Below, piece after piece: positions 36,252-45,473 of a stretch of 64,000 nucleotides of DNA. The DNA is from Streptomyces marincola (GTDB lineage: Bacteria; Actinomycetota; Actinomycetes; Streptomycetales; Streptomycetaceae): NCBI RefSeq assembly GCF_020410765.1, contig NZ_CP084541.1, forward strand, positions 1,731,001 to 1,795,000. The letters are read 5' to 3'. Positions within the stretch are counted from its first letter, which is position 1, and every line of letters begins with the position of its first letter. The notes below the pieces were generated by a model that did no database searches, was not told the DNA's origin, and worked only from the letters and a program-made list of their open reading frames with translations. Both the position numbers and the translations under genes were made by a program.

Positions 36252-37985
36252 ATGCACAAGCCGACCCCGTTGACCGCCGCCACCGTGACCCAGCGGTCCT
36301 CCGGCATGCCGATCCACAAGTACCGCCCGTACGAGGCGGTCGACATCCCCGACCGCACCTGGCCGGGCAACCGGATCACCGCCGCGCCCCGCTGGCTGTC
36401 CACGGACCTGCGGGACGGGAACCAGGCGCTGATCGACCCGATGTCGCCGGTGCGCAAGCGCACCATGTTCGACCTGCTGGTGCGGATGGGCTACAAGGAG
36501 ATCGAGGTCGGGTTCCCCTCGTCGGGGCAGACCGACTTCGACTTCGTGCGCTCCATCATCGAGGAGGACGCGATCCCCGACGACGTCACCATCTCGGTGC
36601 TGACGCAGGCCCGCGAGGAGCTGATCGCCCGGACCGTGGAGTCGCTGGTCGGGGCCAGGCGCGCCACGGTGCACCTGTACAACGCGACGGCGCCGACGTT
36701 CCGCCGCGTCGTCTTCCGGGGCGGGCGCCAGGAGGTGCGGCAGATCGCGGTCGACGGCACGCGGATGGTGCTGGAGTACGCAGAGAAGCTGCTGGACGAC
36801 CGGACGGTGTTCGGCTACCAGTACAGCCCGGAGATCTTCACGGACACCGAGCTGGACTTCGCCCTGGAGGTCTGCGAGTCCGTGATGGACGTCTGGCAGC
36901 CGGAGGAGGGCCGCGAGATCATCCTCAACCTGCCGGCCACCGTCGAGCGGTCCACCCCGTCCACGCACGCCGACCGCTTCGAATGGATGTCGCGCAACCT
37001 GTCGCGCCGGGCGTTCGTGTGCCTGTCGGCGCACCCGCACAACGACCGCGGCACCGCGGTGGCCGCCGCGGAGCTCGCGGTGATGGCGGGGGCGGACCGG
37101 GTGGAGGGCTGCCTGTTCGGGCAGGGCGAGCGCACCGGGAACGTGGACCTGGTGACGCTGGGCATGAACCTGTTCTCGCAGGGCGTGGACCCGATGATCG
37201 ACTTCTCCCGGATCGACGAGATCCGCCGCACCTGGGAGTACTGCAACCAGATGCGGGTGCACCCGCGCCACCCGTACGTGGGCGACCTCGTGTACACCGC
37301 GTTCTCCGGCTCCCACCAGGACGCGATCAAGAAGGGCTTCGAGGCGATGGGCGCCGAGGGCGGCGACGGCGTGTGGGACGTGCCCTACCTGCCCATCGAC
37401 CCCAAGGACGTCGGCCGCTCCTACGAGGCGGTGATCCGCGTCAACTCGCAGTCCGGCAAGGGCGGCGTGGCCTACGTGCTGAAGAACGACCACAGCCTCG
37501 ACCTGCCGCGCCGGATGCAGGTGGAGTTCTCCCGCATCATCCAGGAGAAGACGGACGCCGAGGGCGGCGAGGTCACACCGGCGCAGATCTGGGAGGTGTT
37601 CTCGGACGAGTACCTGCCGGCCCCCGGCAGCGGCTGGGGCCGGGTCGCGCTGCGCGGGGCGCAGTCCTCCACGACGAGCGAGGGCGAGGACGCGCTGACC
37701 GTGGACGCCGTGGTGGACGGCGAGGACACCGTGCTCACCGGCACGGGCAACGGGCCGCTCGCCGCGTTCTTCGACGCCCTGGCCGGGGCCGGGGTGCTCA
37801 CCGAGGAGGTACGGCTGCTCGACTACGTCGAGCACACGATGAGCGAGGGCGCCGGCTCGCAGGCCGCCGCGTACATCGAGTGCGCGATCGGGGAACGGGT
37901 GCTGTGGGGCGTCGGCATCGACGCGAACCTCGTGCGCGCCTCGCTCAAGGCGGTCGTCTCCGCCGTCAACCGCGCGGCGCGGTGA
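36252..37985 (+). CDS. leuA: 2-isopropylmalate synthase
   Basis: First committed step of leucine synthesis: acetyl-CoA plus 2-ketoisovalerate to 2-isopropylmalate. 577 residues, the actinobacterial long form. The catalytic TIM barrel shows STDLRDGNQ near residue 60, the metal-binding SAHPHNDRGTAVA, and GCLFGQGERTGNVDL. The C-terminal regulatory (leucine-binding) domain occupies about 440-577. GGAGAG is 7 bases before the ATG. Preceded by a leucine-rich leader peptide and hairpins. Confidence 0.96.
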   Translation: MHKPTPLTAATVTQRSSGMPIHKYRPYEAVDIPDRTWPGNRITAAPRWLSTDLRDGNQALIDPMSPVRKRTMFDLLVRMGYKEIEVGFPSSGQTDFDFVRSIIEEDAIPDDVTISVLTQAREELIARTVESLVGARRATVHLYNATAPTFRRVVFRGGRQEVRQIAVDGTRMVLEYAEKLLDDRTVFGYQYSPEIFTDTELDFALEVCESVMDVWQPEEGREIILNLPATVERSTPSTHADRFEWMSRNLSRRAFVCLSAHPHNDRGTAVAAAELAVMAGADRVEGCLFGQGERTGNVDLVTLGMNLFSQGVDPMIDFSRIDEIRRTWEYCNQMRVHPRHPYVGDLVYTAFSGSHQDAIKKGFEAMGAEGGDGVWDVPYLPIDPKDVGRSYEAVIRVNSQSGKGGVAYVLKNDHSLDLPRRMQVEFSRIIQEKTDAEGGEVTPAQIWEVFSDEYLPAPGSGWGRVALRGAQSSTTSEGEDALTVDAVVDGEDTVLTGTGNGPLAAFFDALAGAGVLTEEVRLLDYVEHTMSEGAGSQAAAYIECAIGERVLWGVGIDANLVRASLKAVVSAVNRAAR

Positions 37986-38091
37986 CGCCTCGGCCCGCCA
38001 GGTCGGGACGTCCGCCCTACTGACGCGGACGGCGGTGTGTGGTTAACATCACGCCCACGGCAAAGTTGCCAGCGGGTAACGGAGGTACGGC

Positions 38092-38736
38092 GTGGTGCAC
38101 TCCCGAGTGGCGGGCGTCCGCACGGCGTGGCGTGTGGAGGACGACGGGGACTTCTTCTGCGCCTCGTGCGGCGGGGACCGCTGCTACCAGCGGTTGAGCG
38201 GGCGGCGCCGGCTGATGCTGCTGGGGCTCCCGGTGCTGCCGCGGGGCGCGGCGGAGCCCGTGGTGGAGTGCGTGGCCTGCCGCGGCCGGTTCCCGCTGGC
38301 CGTGCTGCGGCAGCCGACGACCACGCGGCTGACGGCGCTGCTGCGGGACGCGGTGCACACGGTCGCGCTGGCGATGCTCGCGACGGCGGGCAACCCGGAC
38401 GCGGCCGTGCCCGTTCGGCGCGGCGCGGTGGAGGCGGTGCGGGCCGCGGGGTTCGCCGACTGCACGGAGGAACGCCTGCTGACGCTGCGGGCCGCGCTCG
38501 GCGCGCGCGGGCCCGAGCAGGTCGAGCACGAGGTGCGCCAGGCCCTGTCCGCGCTGGCCCCGCACCTCGCGGGCCCGGGCCGGGAGAGCCTGCTGCTGCA
38601 CGGGGCGCGCATCGCGCTGACGGACGGGCCCTACCGGACCTCGGAGCTGGCGATGCTGTCGGTCGTGGGCGAGGCCCTGCGGATCGGGCCCGCCGACACC
38701 GAACGGCTGCTGGCGACGGCGGCGCTCTCGGCCTGA
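38092..38736 (+). CDS. TerB-like (tellurite resistance) domain protein with N-terminal zinc ribbon
   Basis: 214 residues. The N-terminal 60 residues carry two CxxC pairs (FCASCGG and CVACRG), a probable zinc ribbon. The helical remainder resembles the TerB/DjlA N-terminal family (LLRDAVHTVALAMLATAG, EHEVRQALSALAPHLAG, RTSELAMLSVVGEALRI). TerB-like domains are linked to metal-stress and membrane-associated complexes, but this protein's function is unknown. GTG start with GGAGG 7 bases before it. Convergent with the ABC permease. Confidence 0.82.
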   Translation: MVHSRVAGVRTAWRVEDDGDFFCASCGGDRCYQRLSGRRRLMLLGLPVLPRGAAEPVVECVACRGRFPLAVLRQPTTTRLTALLRDAVHTVALAMLATAGNPDAAVPVRRGAVEAVRAAGFADCTEERLLTLRAALGARGPEQVEHEVRQALSALAPHLAGPGRESLLLHGARIALTDGPYRTSELAMLSVVGEALRIGPADTERLLATAALSA

Positions 38737-38750
38737 GCGGGCGGGCCGTA

Positions 38751-39488
38751 TCACGGGGTGCGGCGGCGCAGCGTGACCGCGCCGAGCGCGAGGAAGCCGA
38801 GCGCGAAGCCGAGGACGACCAGGACGTCGCGCGTGAAGTGGTCGGGCACTCCCGTGCCGTTCAGCACGCCGGTCATCGCGTCCACCGAGTAGGACATCGG
38901 CAGGATGTCGGACAGGTTCTCCAGCACCGGCTGCATGCTCGCGCGCGGGGCGAACAGCCCGCACAGCAGGATCTGCGGAATGATCACCGCGGGCATGAAC
39001 TGCACGGCCTGGAACTCCGAGGACGCGAACGCGGACACGAACAGCCCGATCGCGATGCCGAGCAGCGCGGTGAGCTCGGCCATGACCAGCAGCAGCCACG
39101 GCGACCCCGCGATGTCGAGGCCGAGCGGCCCCACCGCGACGGCCGTGGCGAGCGCGGCCTGGAGCAGGGCGAACGCGCCGAACGCGAGCGCGTAGCCGGC
39201 GATCAGGTCGCCCTTGCCCAGGGGCATCGCCATCAGCCGCTCCAGCGTGCCCGAGCCGCGTTCGCGCAGGGTGGCGACCGAGGTCACGAGGAACAGCGTG
39301 ATGAGCGGGAAGATGCCGAGCAGCGAGGCGCCGACGCGGTCGAACAGCCGCGGGTCGTCGTCGAAGACGTACCGCAGCAGCGTCAGCAGGAACAGCGGGA
39401 CGAGCAGCAGCAGCGCCACCGTGCGCCGGTCGTGGACGAGTTGCCGCAGCACGCGGCGCGCGGTGGCCAGCGTCCGCCCGGCGCTCAC
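38751..39488 (-). CDS. ABC-2 type transporter permease
   Basis: 245-residue integral membrane protein with about six helices, starting after RRVLRQLVHDRRTVALLLLVP. The loop TLRERGSGTLERLMAMPLGKGDLIAGY and the later FMPAVIIPQILLCGLF are hallmarks of ABC-2 exporters of drugs, lipids or polysaccharides. The GTG start overlaps the stop of its ATPase gene by 4 bases. Substrate not readable. Confidence 0.9.
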   Translation of the reverse strand: MSAGRTLATARRVLRQLVHDRRTVALLLLVPLFLLTLLRYVFDDDPRLFDRVGASLLGIFPLITLFLVTSVATLRERGSGTLERLMAMPLGKGDLIAGYALAFGAFALLQAALATAVAVGPLGLDIAGSPWLLLVMAELTALLGIAIGLFVSAFASSEFQAVQFMPAVIIPQILLCGLFAPRASMQPVLENLSDILPMSYSVDAMTGVLNGTGVPDHFTRDVLVVLGFALGFLALGAVTLRRRTP

Positions 39489-40240
39489 GGCCGCCGCGCC
39501 CGCTTGTCGGCCTCCACGAGGTGCAGGAACGCGCCCTCGACGGAGTCGCGGCCGGTGCGGGCGCGGAGGTCGCGGGGCGTTCCCTCGGCGAGGAGGCGGC
39601 CCTCGCGCATCAGCAGCAGCCGGTCGCAGCGGTCGGCCTCGTCCATGACGTGCGAGGAGATCAGCAACGTGGCGCCGCGTTCGGCCGCGAGCCGGTGGAA
39701 CAGCGCCCACAGGTCGCGCCGCAGGACCGGGTCGAGGCCCACCGTCGGCTCGTCGAGCACCAGCAGCTCGGGCTCGCCGAGCAGCGCCACGGCGAGCGAG
39801 ACGCGGGCCCGCTGCCCGCCGGAGAGGCGGCCCGCCAGGGTGCCCGCCCGCGGGGCGAGGTCCACGTCCGCGAGGACGGCGTCGATGTGTCCCGGCCGTT
39901 CGGCGCGCCGGACGCCGAGGACGGCGGCCCAGTAGTCGAGGTTCTGGCGGACGGTGAGGTCGCCGTAGACCGAGGGGGCCTGGGTGAGGTAGCCGATGCG
40001 GTGCCGCAGCGCGGCGCTGCCCGCCGGCGCCCCCAGCACGCGCAACGTGCCCCGCACGCGCGCCTGCGCGCCGACGACCGCCCGCATCAGCGTGGACTTG
40101 CCGCAGCCGGACGGGCCGAGCAGCCCGGTCACGGTGCCGCGCGCCACGGCGAATGCGAGGTCGCGCAGCGCCGGCCGCCCGCCCCGCACCACACCGAGCG
40201 CGCGGGCCTCGACGGCGGGCTCGCGGTCGGTGGCGCTCAT
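39485..40240 (-). CDS. ABC transporter ATP-binding protein
   Basis: 251-residue ATPase of an ABC-2 exporter. Walker A GPSGCGKST (near residue 42), signature LSGGQRARVSLA, Walker B LLVLDEPTVGLDP and the switch ISSHVMDEADRCD are all intact. Of the drug-export (CcmA/DrrA-like) class. Forms a two-gene operon with the permease. Confidence 0.93.
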   Translation of the reverse strand: MSATDREPAVEARALGVVRGGRPALRDLAFAVARGTVTGLLGPSGCGKSTLMRAVVGAQARVRGTLRVLGAPAGSAALRHRIGYLTQAPSVYGDLTVRQNLDYWAAVLGVRRAERPGHIDAVLADVDLAPRAGTLAGRLSGGQRARVSLAVALLGEPELLVLDEPTVGLDPVLRRDLWALFHRLAAERGATLLISSHVMDEADRCDRLLLMREGRLLAEGTPRDLRARTGRDSVEGAFLHLVEADKRARRP

Positions 40241-40345
40241 GGGGCCATTGCACCCGGCACCGCGCCCGGCCGCGCGCGGGCCGCGGCAACCGGGTCACGG
40301 GCCGCCGCCCCGGCCCGGCGGGAACGCGCCCGGCGGCCGGGGCCG

Positions 40346-41275
40346 TCAGAAACCGAGGCGGCGCAACTGCTTGGGGTCGCGCTGCCAGTCCTTGGCGACC
40401 TTGACGTGCAGGTCGAGGAACACGGGCGTGCCGAGCAGGGCCTCGATCTGCCGCCTCGACTTGGTGCCGACGTCCTTCAGCCGCTGCCCCTTGGGGCCGA
40501 TGACGATGCCCTTCTGGCTTGAGCGCTCGATGTACAGGTACGCGTGGATGTCGAGCAGCGGGCGGTCGGCCGGCCGGTCCTCGCGGGGCAGCATCTCCTC
40601 CACCACGACCGCGATGGAGTGCGGCAGTTCGTCGCGGACTCCTTCGAGCGCGGCCTCCCTGATCAGCTCGGCGATCATGACCTGCTCCGGCTCGTCGGTG
40701 AGGTCGCCCTCCGGGTAGAGCGGCGGCCCCTCGGGCAGCAGGGGCACCAGCAGGTCGGCGAGCAGGTCGACCTGGCGGCCCGAGACGGCGGAGACGGGGA
40801 CGATCTCCGCCCACTCGATGCCGCTCTCCCTGCCCAGCTGGTCGACGGCGATGAGCTGCTCCGCGAGGGCGTCCCCCGGCGTGAGGTCGGTCTTGGTGAC
40901 GATCGCGACCTTGGGGGTCTTGCGGATCTGGGCCAGCTCCTTGGCGATGAAGCGGTCGCCCGGGCCGATCTTCTCGTTCGCCGGCAGGCAGAACCCGATC
41001 GCGTCGACCTCGGCCCACGTGGTGCGCACCACGTCGTTCAGCCGCTGCCCCAGCAGGGTCCGCGGCTTGTGCAGCCCGGGGGTGTCCACCAGGACGAGCT
41101 GCGCGTCGGGCCGGTGCACGATGCCGCGCACGGTGTGGCGGGTGGTCTGCGGCCGGTTGGAGGTGATGGCGACCTTGGTGCCGACGAGGGCGTTGGTCAG
41201 CGTCGACTTGCCCGCGTTGGGGCGGCCGACGAAGCAGGCGAATCCGGAGCGGTGCTCCGGCTGCGGGGTGCTCAT
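40346..41275 (-). CDS. era: GTPase Era
   Basis: Ribosome-assembly GTPase that binds 16S rRNA. 309 residues: G domain with GRPNAGKST (17-25), the switch motif RQTTRHT variant (PQTTRHTVRG), DTPGLHKPR and TKTD; then a C-terminal KH RNA-binding domain (IVIGPKGQRLKDVG). Start ATG overlaps the stop of the deaminase-like gene. It forms a core translation/ribosome cluster with the CNNM protein, ybeY and phoH upstream on the same strand. Confidence 0.96.
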   Translation of the reverse strand: MSTPQPEHRSGFACFVGRPNAGKSTLTNALVGTKVAITSNRPQTTRHTVRGIVHRPDAQLVLVDTPGLHKPRTLLGQRLNDVVRTTWAEVDAIGFCLPANEKIGPGDRFIAKELAQIRKTPKVAIVTKTDLTPGDALAEQLIAVDQLGRESGIEWAEIVPVSAVSGRQVDLLADLLVPLLPEGPPLYPEGDLTDEPEQVMIAELIREAALEGVRDELPHSIAVVVEEMLPREDRPADRPLLDIHAYLYIERSSQKGIVIGPKGQRLKDVGTKSRRQIEALLGTPVFLDLHVKVAKDWQRDPKQLRRLGF

Positions 41276-41619
41276 GAGGCGGTCGCCGTGGCGCGCGGGC
41301 GTCCGTCGGGGCCGGCCAGCAGCACGGGAACGGCCGGGCCGCCCAGGTCGCGCACCGCGGCGAGGTCGTCCTCTGGCAGGGCGTCGGCCTCGGTGACCAC
41401 GGCGGCGGCTTCGAGCGACGTGGCGCCGCTGGCCACGGCCATCGCGACGGCGGTGCGCAGGGCGCTCAGCCGCAGCGAGGGGAGGGCGACGGTGGCGGCC
41501 ACGTAGGTGCGGCCCGTCTCGTCCCGCACCGCGGCCCCCTCGGGGACGCCGTTGCGGGCGCGGGCACTTCGCGCCAGCGTGATGATCTTGCGGTCCTCGG
41601 GATCGACGGCGTCAGTCAT
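41272..41619 (-). CDS. Cytidine deaminase-like protein lacking catalytic residues
   Basis: 115 residues with the spacing of a cytidine deaminase fold: IITLARSARARNGVPEGAAVRDETGRTYVAATV at the start and a central helix LRLSALRTAVAMAVASG. In active enzymes this helix begins CAERTAI, giving the zinc cysteine and the catalytic glutamate; here the triplet is SAL. The later PCxxC zinc pair is also absent (VPVLLAGPDG). The protein is therefore almost certainly not a deaminase. It overlaps era by 4 bases, so a role linked to ribosome assembly or RNA binding is possible. Confidence 0.8.
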   Translation of the reverse strand: MTDAVDPEDRKIITLARSARARNGVPEGAAVRDETGRTYVAATVALPSLRLSALRTAVAMAVASGATSLEAAAVVTEADALPEDDLAAVRDLGGPAVPVLLAGPDGRPRATATAS

Positions 41620-41647
41620 GCCTCCGAGCTTATGCGCTGCCAGGACC

Positions 41648-42367
41648 TCACAGTTCCGTGGTGCCCGGCTGGTCCGGCGGCGGGGCCGGGGTGCGGCCCT
41701 CCGCGACGTCGCGCAGCTTGGCCACCGCGCGCTCCGCGATGGCCTCCATCGCGCCGTCGTCGCGGTCGCCCTCGTACCCGGCCTGGGCCACGCGCACGGT
41801 GTGCGCGCCGACGCGGGCGACGACCAGGTCCGCGACGACCGGCGTGGCCGCCTGGCCCTGGCCGGCCGGGCGCCGCTGGTAGCGCACCGCGACGCTCTCG
41901 TCGCCCAAGCGCCCCGCGTCGAGCACGGCCGCCTCGTAGGAGACGGTGACGAGGCTCTCGCCCGCGCGTTCCTGGGCGCGGAACGTGGCGCACGCGCCGT
42001 CCACCGCGTGCCGTACGGCGGCCAGGGCGCGGCCCGCGGCGGCCGGTCCCTCGTGGGCCGCGGCGACGGTGGTGAGGAACGGGCCGCCGCGGCTGCGCGC
42101 GAAGCCGGCCCTGGCCGCGGGGTCCGCGGTGCTGTCGAACAGCTCGCCGCAGGCCGGCTCCGCGGGGCGCGGCACGCCGAAGCCGCGCTCGGCCGCCGAC
42201 CGTTCGCTGTCGCCCGCCCAGCCCGCGGGGAAGTCGACGGCGTCGAGCAGCGCTTCGCGCAGCTGGCTCTCGCCGAGGGCGTCGGCCGCGGCGGGCCGGC
42301 CCGGCGCGAGGACGAGACTCAGGGCGGCCGTCCCGGCGACGACGGCCGTGCGTAGGTGCGCGTACAT
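41648..42367 (-). CDS. Exported protein of unknown function
   Basis: 239 residues from the ATG that has GGAGG directly upstream (the in-frame ATG 36 bases earlier is less likely). Signal peptide MYAHLRTAVVAGTAALSLVLAPGRPAAADA with likely cleavage after AAA. The mature part has two cysteines (PACGEL, GACATF), suggesting one disulfide, and resembles actinobacterial extracellular sensor-like domains. Proline-rich C-terminus. It ends 28 bases before the deaminase-like gene on the same strand. Confidence 0.75.
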   Translation of the reverse strand: MYAHLRTAVVAGTAALSLVLAPGRPAAADALGESQLREALLDAVDFPAGWAGDSERSAAERGFGVPRPAEPACGELFDSTADPAARAGFARSRGGPFLTTVAAAHEGPAAAGRALAAVRHAVDGACATFRAQERAGESLVTVSYEAAVLDAGRLGDESVAVRYQRRPAGQGQAATPVVADLVVARVGAHTVRVAQAGYEGDRDDGAMEAIAERAVAKLRDVAEGRTPAPPPDQPGTTEL

Positions 42368-42473
42368 GCCTCCATGGCGCCAGCCGAACGCCCGTACGGC
42401 CACTGTCGCGGGCCCATTGGAGTGAGCGGCCGGGGGCCGGGGCGCGGCGCGCGCTCCGGCCCCGGGCCCGGGT

Positions 42474-43796
42474 TCAGTCCGCGGCCTCCGCGGTCGCGGC
42501 GGCGACCGGCTCGACCCGGATGCGGTCGATGCGGTTGCGCCGGCCCGCCGGCGACTCGGCGGTCAGGCGCAGCCCCGCGACGCCTTCGGCGAGCGGGCCG
42601 CGGCCCTGCTCCTCGGAGATGTCGACCACCGCGTGGGCGCCGGCGATGGGCACGCGGCCCAGGGCCTTGGCGAGCAGGCCGCCGACGGTCTCCACGTCCT
42701 CGTCGTCCAGGCGCAGCCCGTACAGCTCGCCGAGCGCCCCCAGGTCGAGGCGCGCGGTGACCCGGTAGGCGCCGCCGCCCAGCTCCTCGACGGGCGGCAG
42801 TTCGCGGTCGTACTCGTCGGTGATCTCCCCGACGATCTCCTCCAGGATGTCCTCGATGGTCACCAGGCCGGCCGTGCCGCCGTACTCGTCGATGACGACC
42901 GACACGTGGATGTGGTCCCGCTGCATCTCCCGCAGCAGTTCACCGGCGTTCTTGGTGTCGGGGACGAACGTGGGGCGCCGCATCAGCGACTCCACCGGAT
43001 CGTCCTCCGCCGTGCGGTCGACGTGCACCGAGCGGGTCAGGTCCTTGAGGTACACGATGCCGACGATGTCGTCGTCGCTCTCGCCGGTCACCGGGATGCG
43101 CGAGAAGCCGGAGCGCAGCGCGAGGCTGAGCGCCTGCCGCAGCGTCTTGTGCCGGTCGATGGACACCAGGTCGGTGCGCGGCACCATCACCTCGCGCACG
43201 AGCGTGTCGCCCAGTTCGAAGACGGAGTGCACCATGCGGCGTTCCTCGTCCTCGATGAGCGACTCGCGCTCGGCCAGGTCGACCATCGCCCGCAGCTCCG
43301 CCTCCGAGGCGAACGGCCCCTTGCGGAAGCCCTTGCCCGGGGTCAGCGCGTTGCCGAGGATGATCAGGCCCTGGGGCAGCGGCCCGAGCACGCGGGCCAG
43401 CGGCACCAGCACGTAGGCCGCCGCGGTGGTGGTGGCCCTCGGGTGCTGGCGGCCGATGGTCCGCGGGGACACCCCGGCCGCGACGAACGAGACCAGCACC
43501 ATGGCGCCGAACGCCACCGCGAGGGCCTGCCAGACCTCGTCGAACTCCTGCAAGCACGCGTACGCGACCAGCACCGCCGCGCCCATCTCGGCGGCCACGC
43601 GCAGCAGCAGCGCCAGGTTGAGGTAGCGGACGGGGTCGGCGGCCACGGTGGCGAGCCTGGCCGCCCCGCGCCGCCCCGACCTGACGGCCTCGTCGGCCCG
43701 GTACCCGGTGATCACCGCGAGCCCGGCCTCGGCGCACGAGGTGAGCCAGGCCATGGCCAGCAGGCCGGCCACGGCGATGAGCAGGGTGGCGGTCAT
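42474..43796 (-). CDS. CNNM/CorC-type membrane protein with CBS domains
   Basis: 440 residues. An N-terminal CNNM (DUF21) membrane domain with about three to four helices (1-130) is followed by a CBS pair (REVMVPRTDLVSI, SGFSRIPVTGESDDDIVGIVYLKDL, SVVIDEYGGTAGLVTIEDILEEIVGEI, each in separate segments) and a C-terminal CorC_HlyC/transporter-associated domain. Often labelled hemolysin; related proteins transport magnesium. The start ATG lies in the ybeY stop, so the two are coupled. Confidence 0.9.
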   Translation of the reverse strand: MTATLLIAVAGLLAMAWLTSCAEAGLAVITGYRADEAVRSGRRGAARLATVAADPVRYLNLALLLRVAAEMGAAVLVAYACLQEFDEVWQALAVAFGAMVLVSFVAAGVSPRTIGRQHPRATTTAAAYVLVPLARVLGPLPQGLIILGNALTPGKGFRKGPFASEAELRAMVDLAERESLIEDEERRMVHSVFELGDTLVREVMVPRTDLVSIDRHKTLRQALSLALRSGFSRIPVTGESDDDIVGIVYLKDLTRSVHVDRTAEDDPVESLMRRPTFVPDTKNAGELLREMQRDHIHVSVVIDEYGGTAGLVTIEDILEEIVGEITDEYDRELPPVEELGGGAYRVTARLDLGALGELYGLRLDDEDVETVGGLLAKALGRVPIAGAHAVVDISEEQGRGPLAEGVAGLRLTAESPAGRRNRIDRIRVEPVAAATAEAAD

Positions 43797-44290
43797 GTCG
43801 TCGTGGGGGCCGGCGAGGGCCCGGTCAGGCCGCGCTCGGCGCGCCAGCCGTCGACGATGGCCTTCTGGAGCCCGAACATCTCGGCCTTCTCCACCGGTTC
43901 CTCGTGGTCGTAGCCGAGCAGGTGCAGCACGCCGTGCACGGTGAGCAGTTGGAGTTCGGTGTCCATGGAGTGCCGGGTGGGCGCCTGCTCGCCCTGCCGC
44001 CTGGCCACGCCGGGGCACAGCACGATGTCGCCGAGGAGGCCCTGGACCGGCTCCTCGTCGGCGCGCGTGGGCGGGCGCAGTTCGTCCATGGGGAACGACA
44101 TGACGTCGGTCGGCCCGGGCAGCTCCATCCACTGGAGATGGAGCTGCTCCATCGCCGCCTCGTCGACCGCGATCACCGACAGTTCGGACAGCGGGTGAAT
44201 CCGCATCCGGCCGAGGGCGTAACGGGCGATGTCCAGAAGGGACCGCTCGTCGATCTCCACGCCGGATTCGTTGTTGACCTCGATCGCCAT
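43793..44290 (-). CDS. ybeY: Endoribonuclease YbeY (16S rRNA maturation)
   Basis: 165-residue metalloprotein required for 16S rRNA 3'-end processing and ribosome quality control. The zinc site is the HGVLHLLGYDH motif near residue 115; TDVMSFPMDELR is the preceding conserved region. The gene follows phoH by 11 bases and overlaps the CNNM gene. Confidence 0.95.
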   Translation of the reverse strand: MAIEVNNESGVEIDERSLLDIARYALGRMRIHPLSELSVIAVDEAAMEQLHLQWMELPGPTDVMSFPMDELRPPTRADEEPVQGLLGDIVLCPGVARRQGEQAPTRHSMDTELQLLTVHGVLHLLGYDHEEPVEKAEMFGLQKAIVDGWRAERGLTGPSPAPTTT

Positions 44291-44301
44291 GTGCGGGGCG
44301 G

Positions 44302-45318
44302 CTACTTTCCGTTCCGGTCGTCGAAGCGGTCGTAGGCGTCCACGATGCGGCCGACGAGCTTGTGCCTGACCACGTCCTGGCTGGTGAGCCGGGAGAAGTG
44401 GACGTCGTCGACGCCGTCGAGGATCTCCTGCACCTGCCGCAGCCCGCTCTTGGTGCCGCCGGGCAGGTCGACCTGCGTCACGTCGCCGGTGATCACGATC
44501 TTGGACTCGAACCCGAGGCGCGTGAGGAACATCTTCATCTGCTCGGGGTTCGTGTTCTGCGCCTCGTCGAGGATGATGAACGCGTCGTTGAGCGTCCGGC
44601 CGCGCATGTACGCCAGCGGGGCGACCTCGATCGTGCCCGCGCTCAGCAGCCTCGGGATGGAGTCGGGGTCGAGCATGTCGTGCAGCGCGTCGTACAGGGG
44701 GCGCAGGTAGGGGTCGATCTTCTCGTAGAGCGTGCCGGGCAGGAACCCGAGGCGCTCCCCGGCCTCGACCGCGGGACGGGTGAGGATGATCCGGTTGACC
44801 TGCTTGGACTGGAGGGCCTGCACGGCCTTGGCCATGGCCAGGTAGGTCTTGCCCGTACCGGCCGGGCCGATACCGAAGACGATCGTGTGGTGGTCGATCG
44901 CGTCCACGTAACGCTTCTGGTTGAGCGTCTTGGGGCGGATGGTGCGACCGCGGTTGGACAGGATGTTCTGCGTCAGCACCTGGGCCGGGCTGGCGTCGCC
45001 GCCCGAGCCGTCCGTGCCGCGCAGCATCGCGATCGACCGTTCGACGGCGTCCTCCGTCAGGGGCTGGCCGGTCCGCAGGACCAGCATCATCTCGTCGAAC
45101 AGCCGCTGCACGAGGCGGACGTCCGCCTCGTCGCCCGTCGCGCTGATCTCGTTGCCCCGGACGTGGATGTCGGTCCCCGGAAAGGCTCGCTCGATCACCC
45201 TGAGCAGTGAGTCTCCCGAACCCAGCACCGTCACCATCGGATGCTTGGCCGGAACGGTGAACCGGGCGGTCTCCTCGGAGGCGGGGGCCGCTGACTGGTG
45301 TGTGGGTGTCTGTGTCAT
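44302..45318 (-). CDS. phoH: PhoH-family ATPase
   Basis: 338 residues. N-terminal KH-like segment, then the PhoH ATPase: Walker A GPAGTGKTYLA near residue 145, RPAVEAGERLGFLPG, Walker B FIILDEAQN, and ITGDVTQVDLP. PhoH works with YbeY and Era in RNA metabolism, which fits its position as the first gene of this group. The ATG giving MTQTPTHQS was chosen; extension further upstream would run through a GC-rich, low-complexity stretch. Confidence 0.94.
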   Translation of the reverse strand: MTQTPTHQSAAPASEETARFTVPAKHPMVTVLGSGDSLLRVIERAFPGTDIHVRGNEISATGDEADVRLVQRLFDEMMLVLRTGQPLTEDAVERSIAMLRGTDGSGGDASPAQVLTQNILSNRGRTIRPKTLNQKRYVDAIDHHTIVFGIGPAGTGKTYLAMAKAVQALQSKQVNRIILTRPAVEAGERLGFLPGTLYEKIDPYLRPLYDALHDMLDPDSIPRLLSAGTIEVAPLAYMRGRTLNDAFIILDEAQNTNPEQMKMFLTRLGFESKIVITGDVTQVDLPGGTKSGLRQVQEILDGVDDVHFSRLTSQDVVRHKLVGRIVDAYDRFDDRNGK

Positions 45319-45427
45319 GGGCGGTCCGCTGCGGACCAGCTCATCCCTCTCTGCGCTGGAGTGCCTGGGATCCCAGGGTACGACGGGAGGCGGAGGAAGC
45401 CGTAGGGCATTACCGACCGCGATCGCC

Positions 45428-45468
45428 GCCGCCCGCCGCCCGGCCGCCCCGGGCGGGCGGCGGGCGGC
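45428..45468 (-). terminator. Hairpin after the PfkB kinase gene
   Basis: Perfect 14-bp arms (45428-45441 and 45455-45468) with a 13-base loop, six bases past the kinase stop codon on the minus strand. Confidence 0.65.
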
Positions 45469-45473
45469 ACGGC

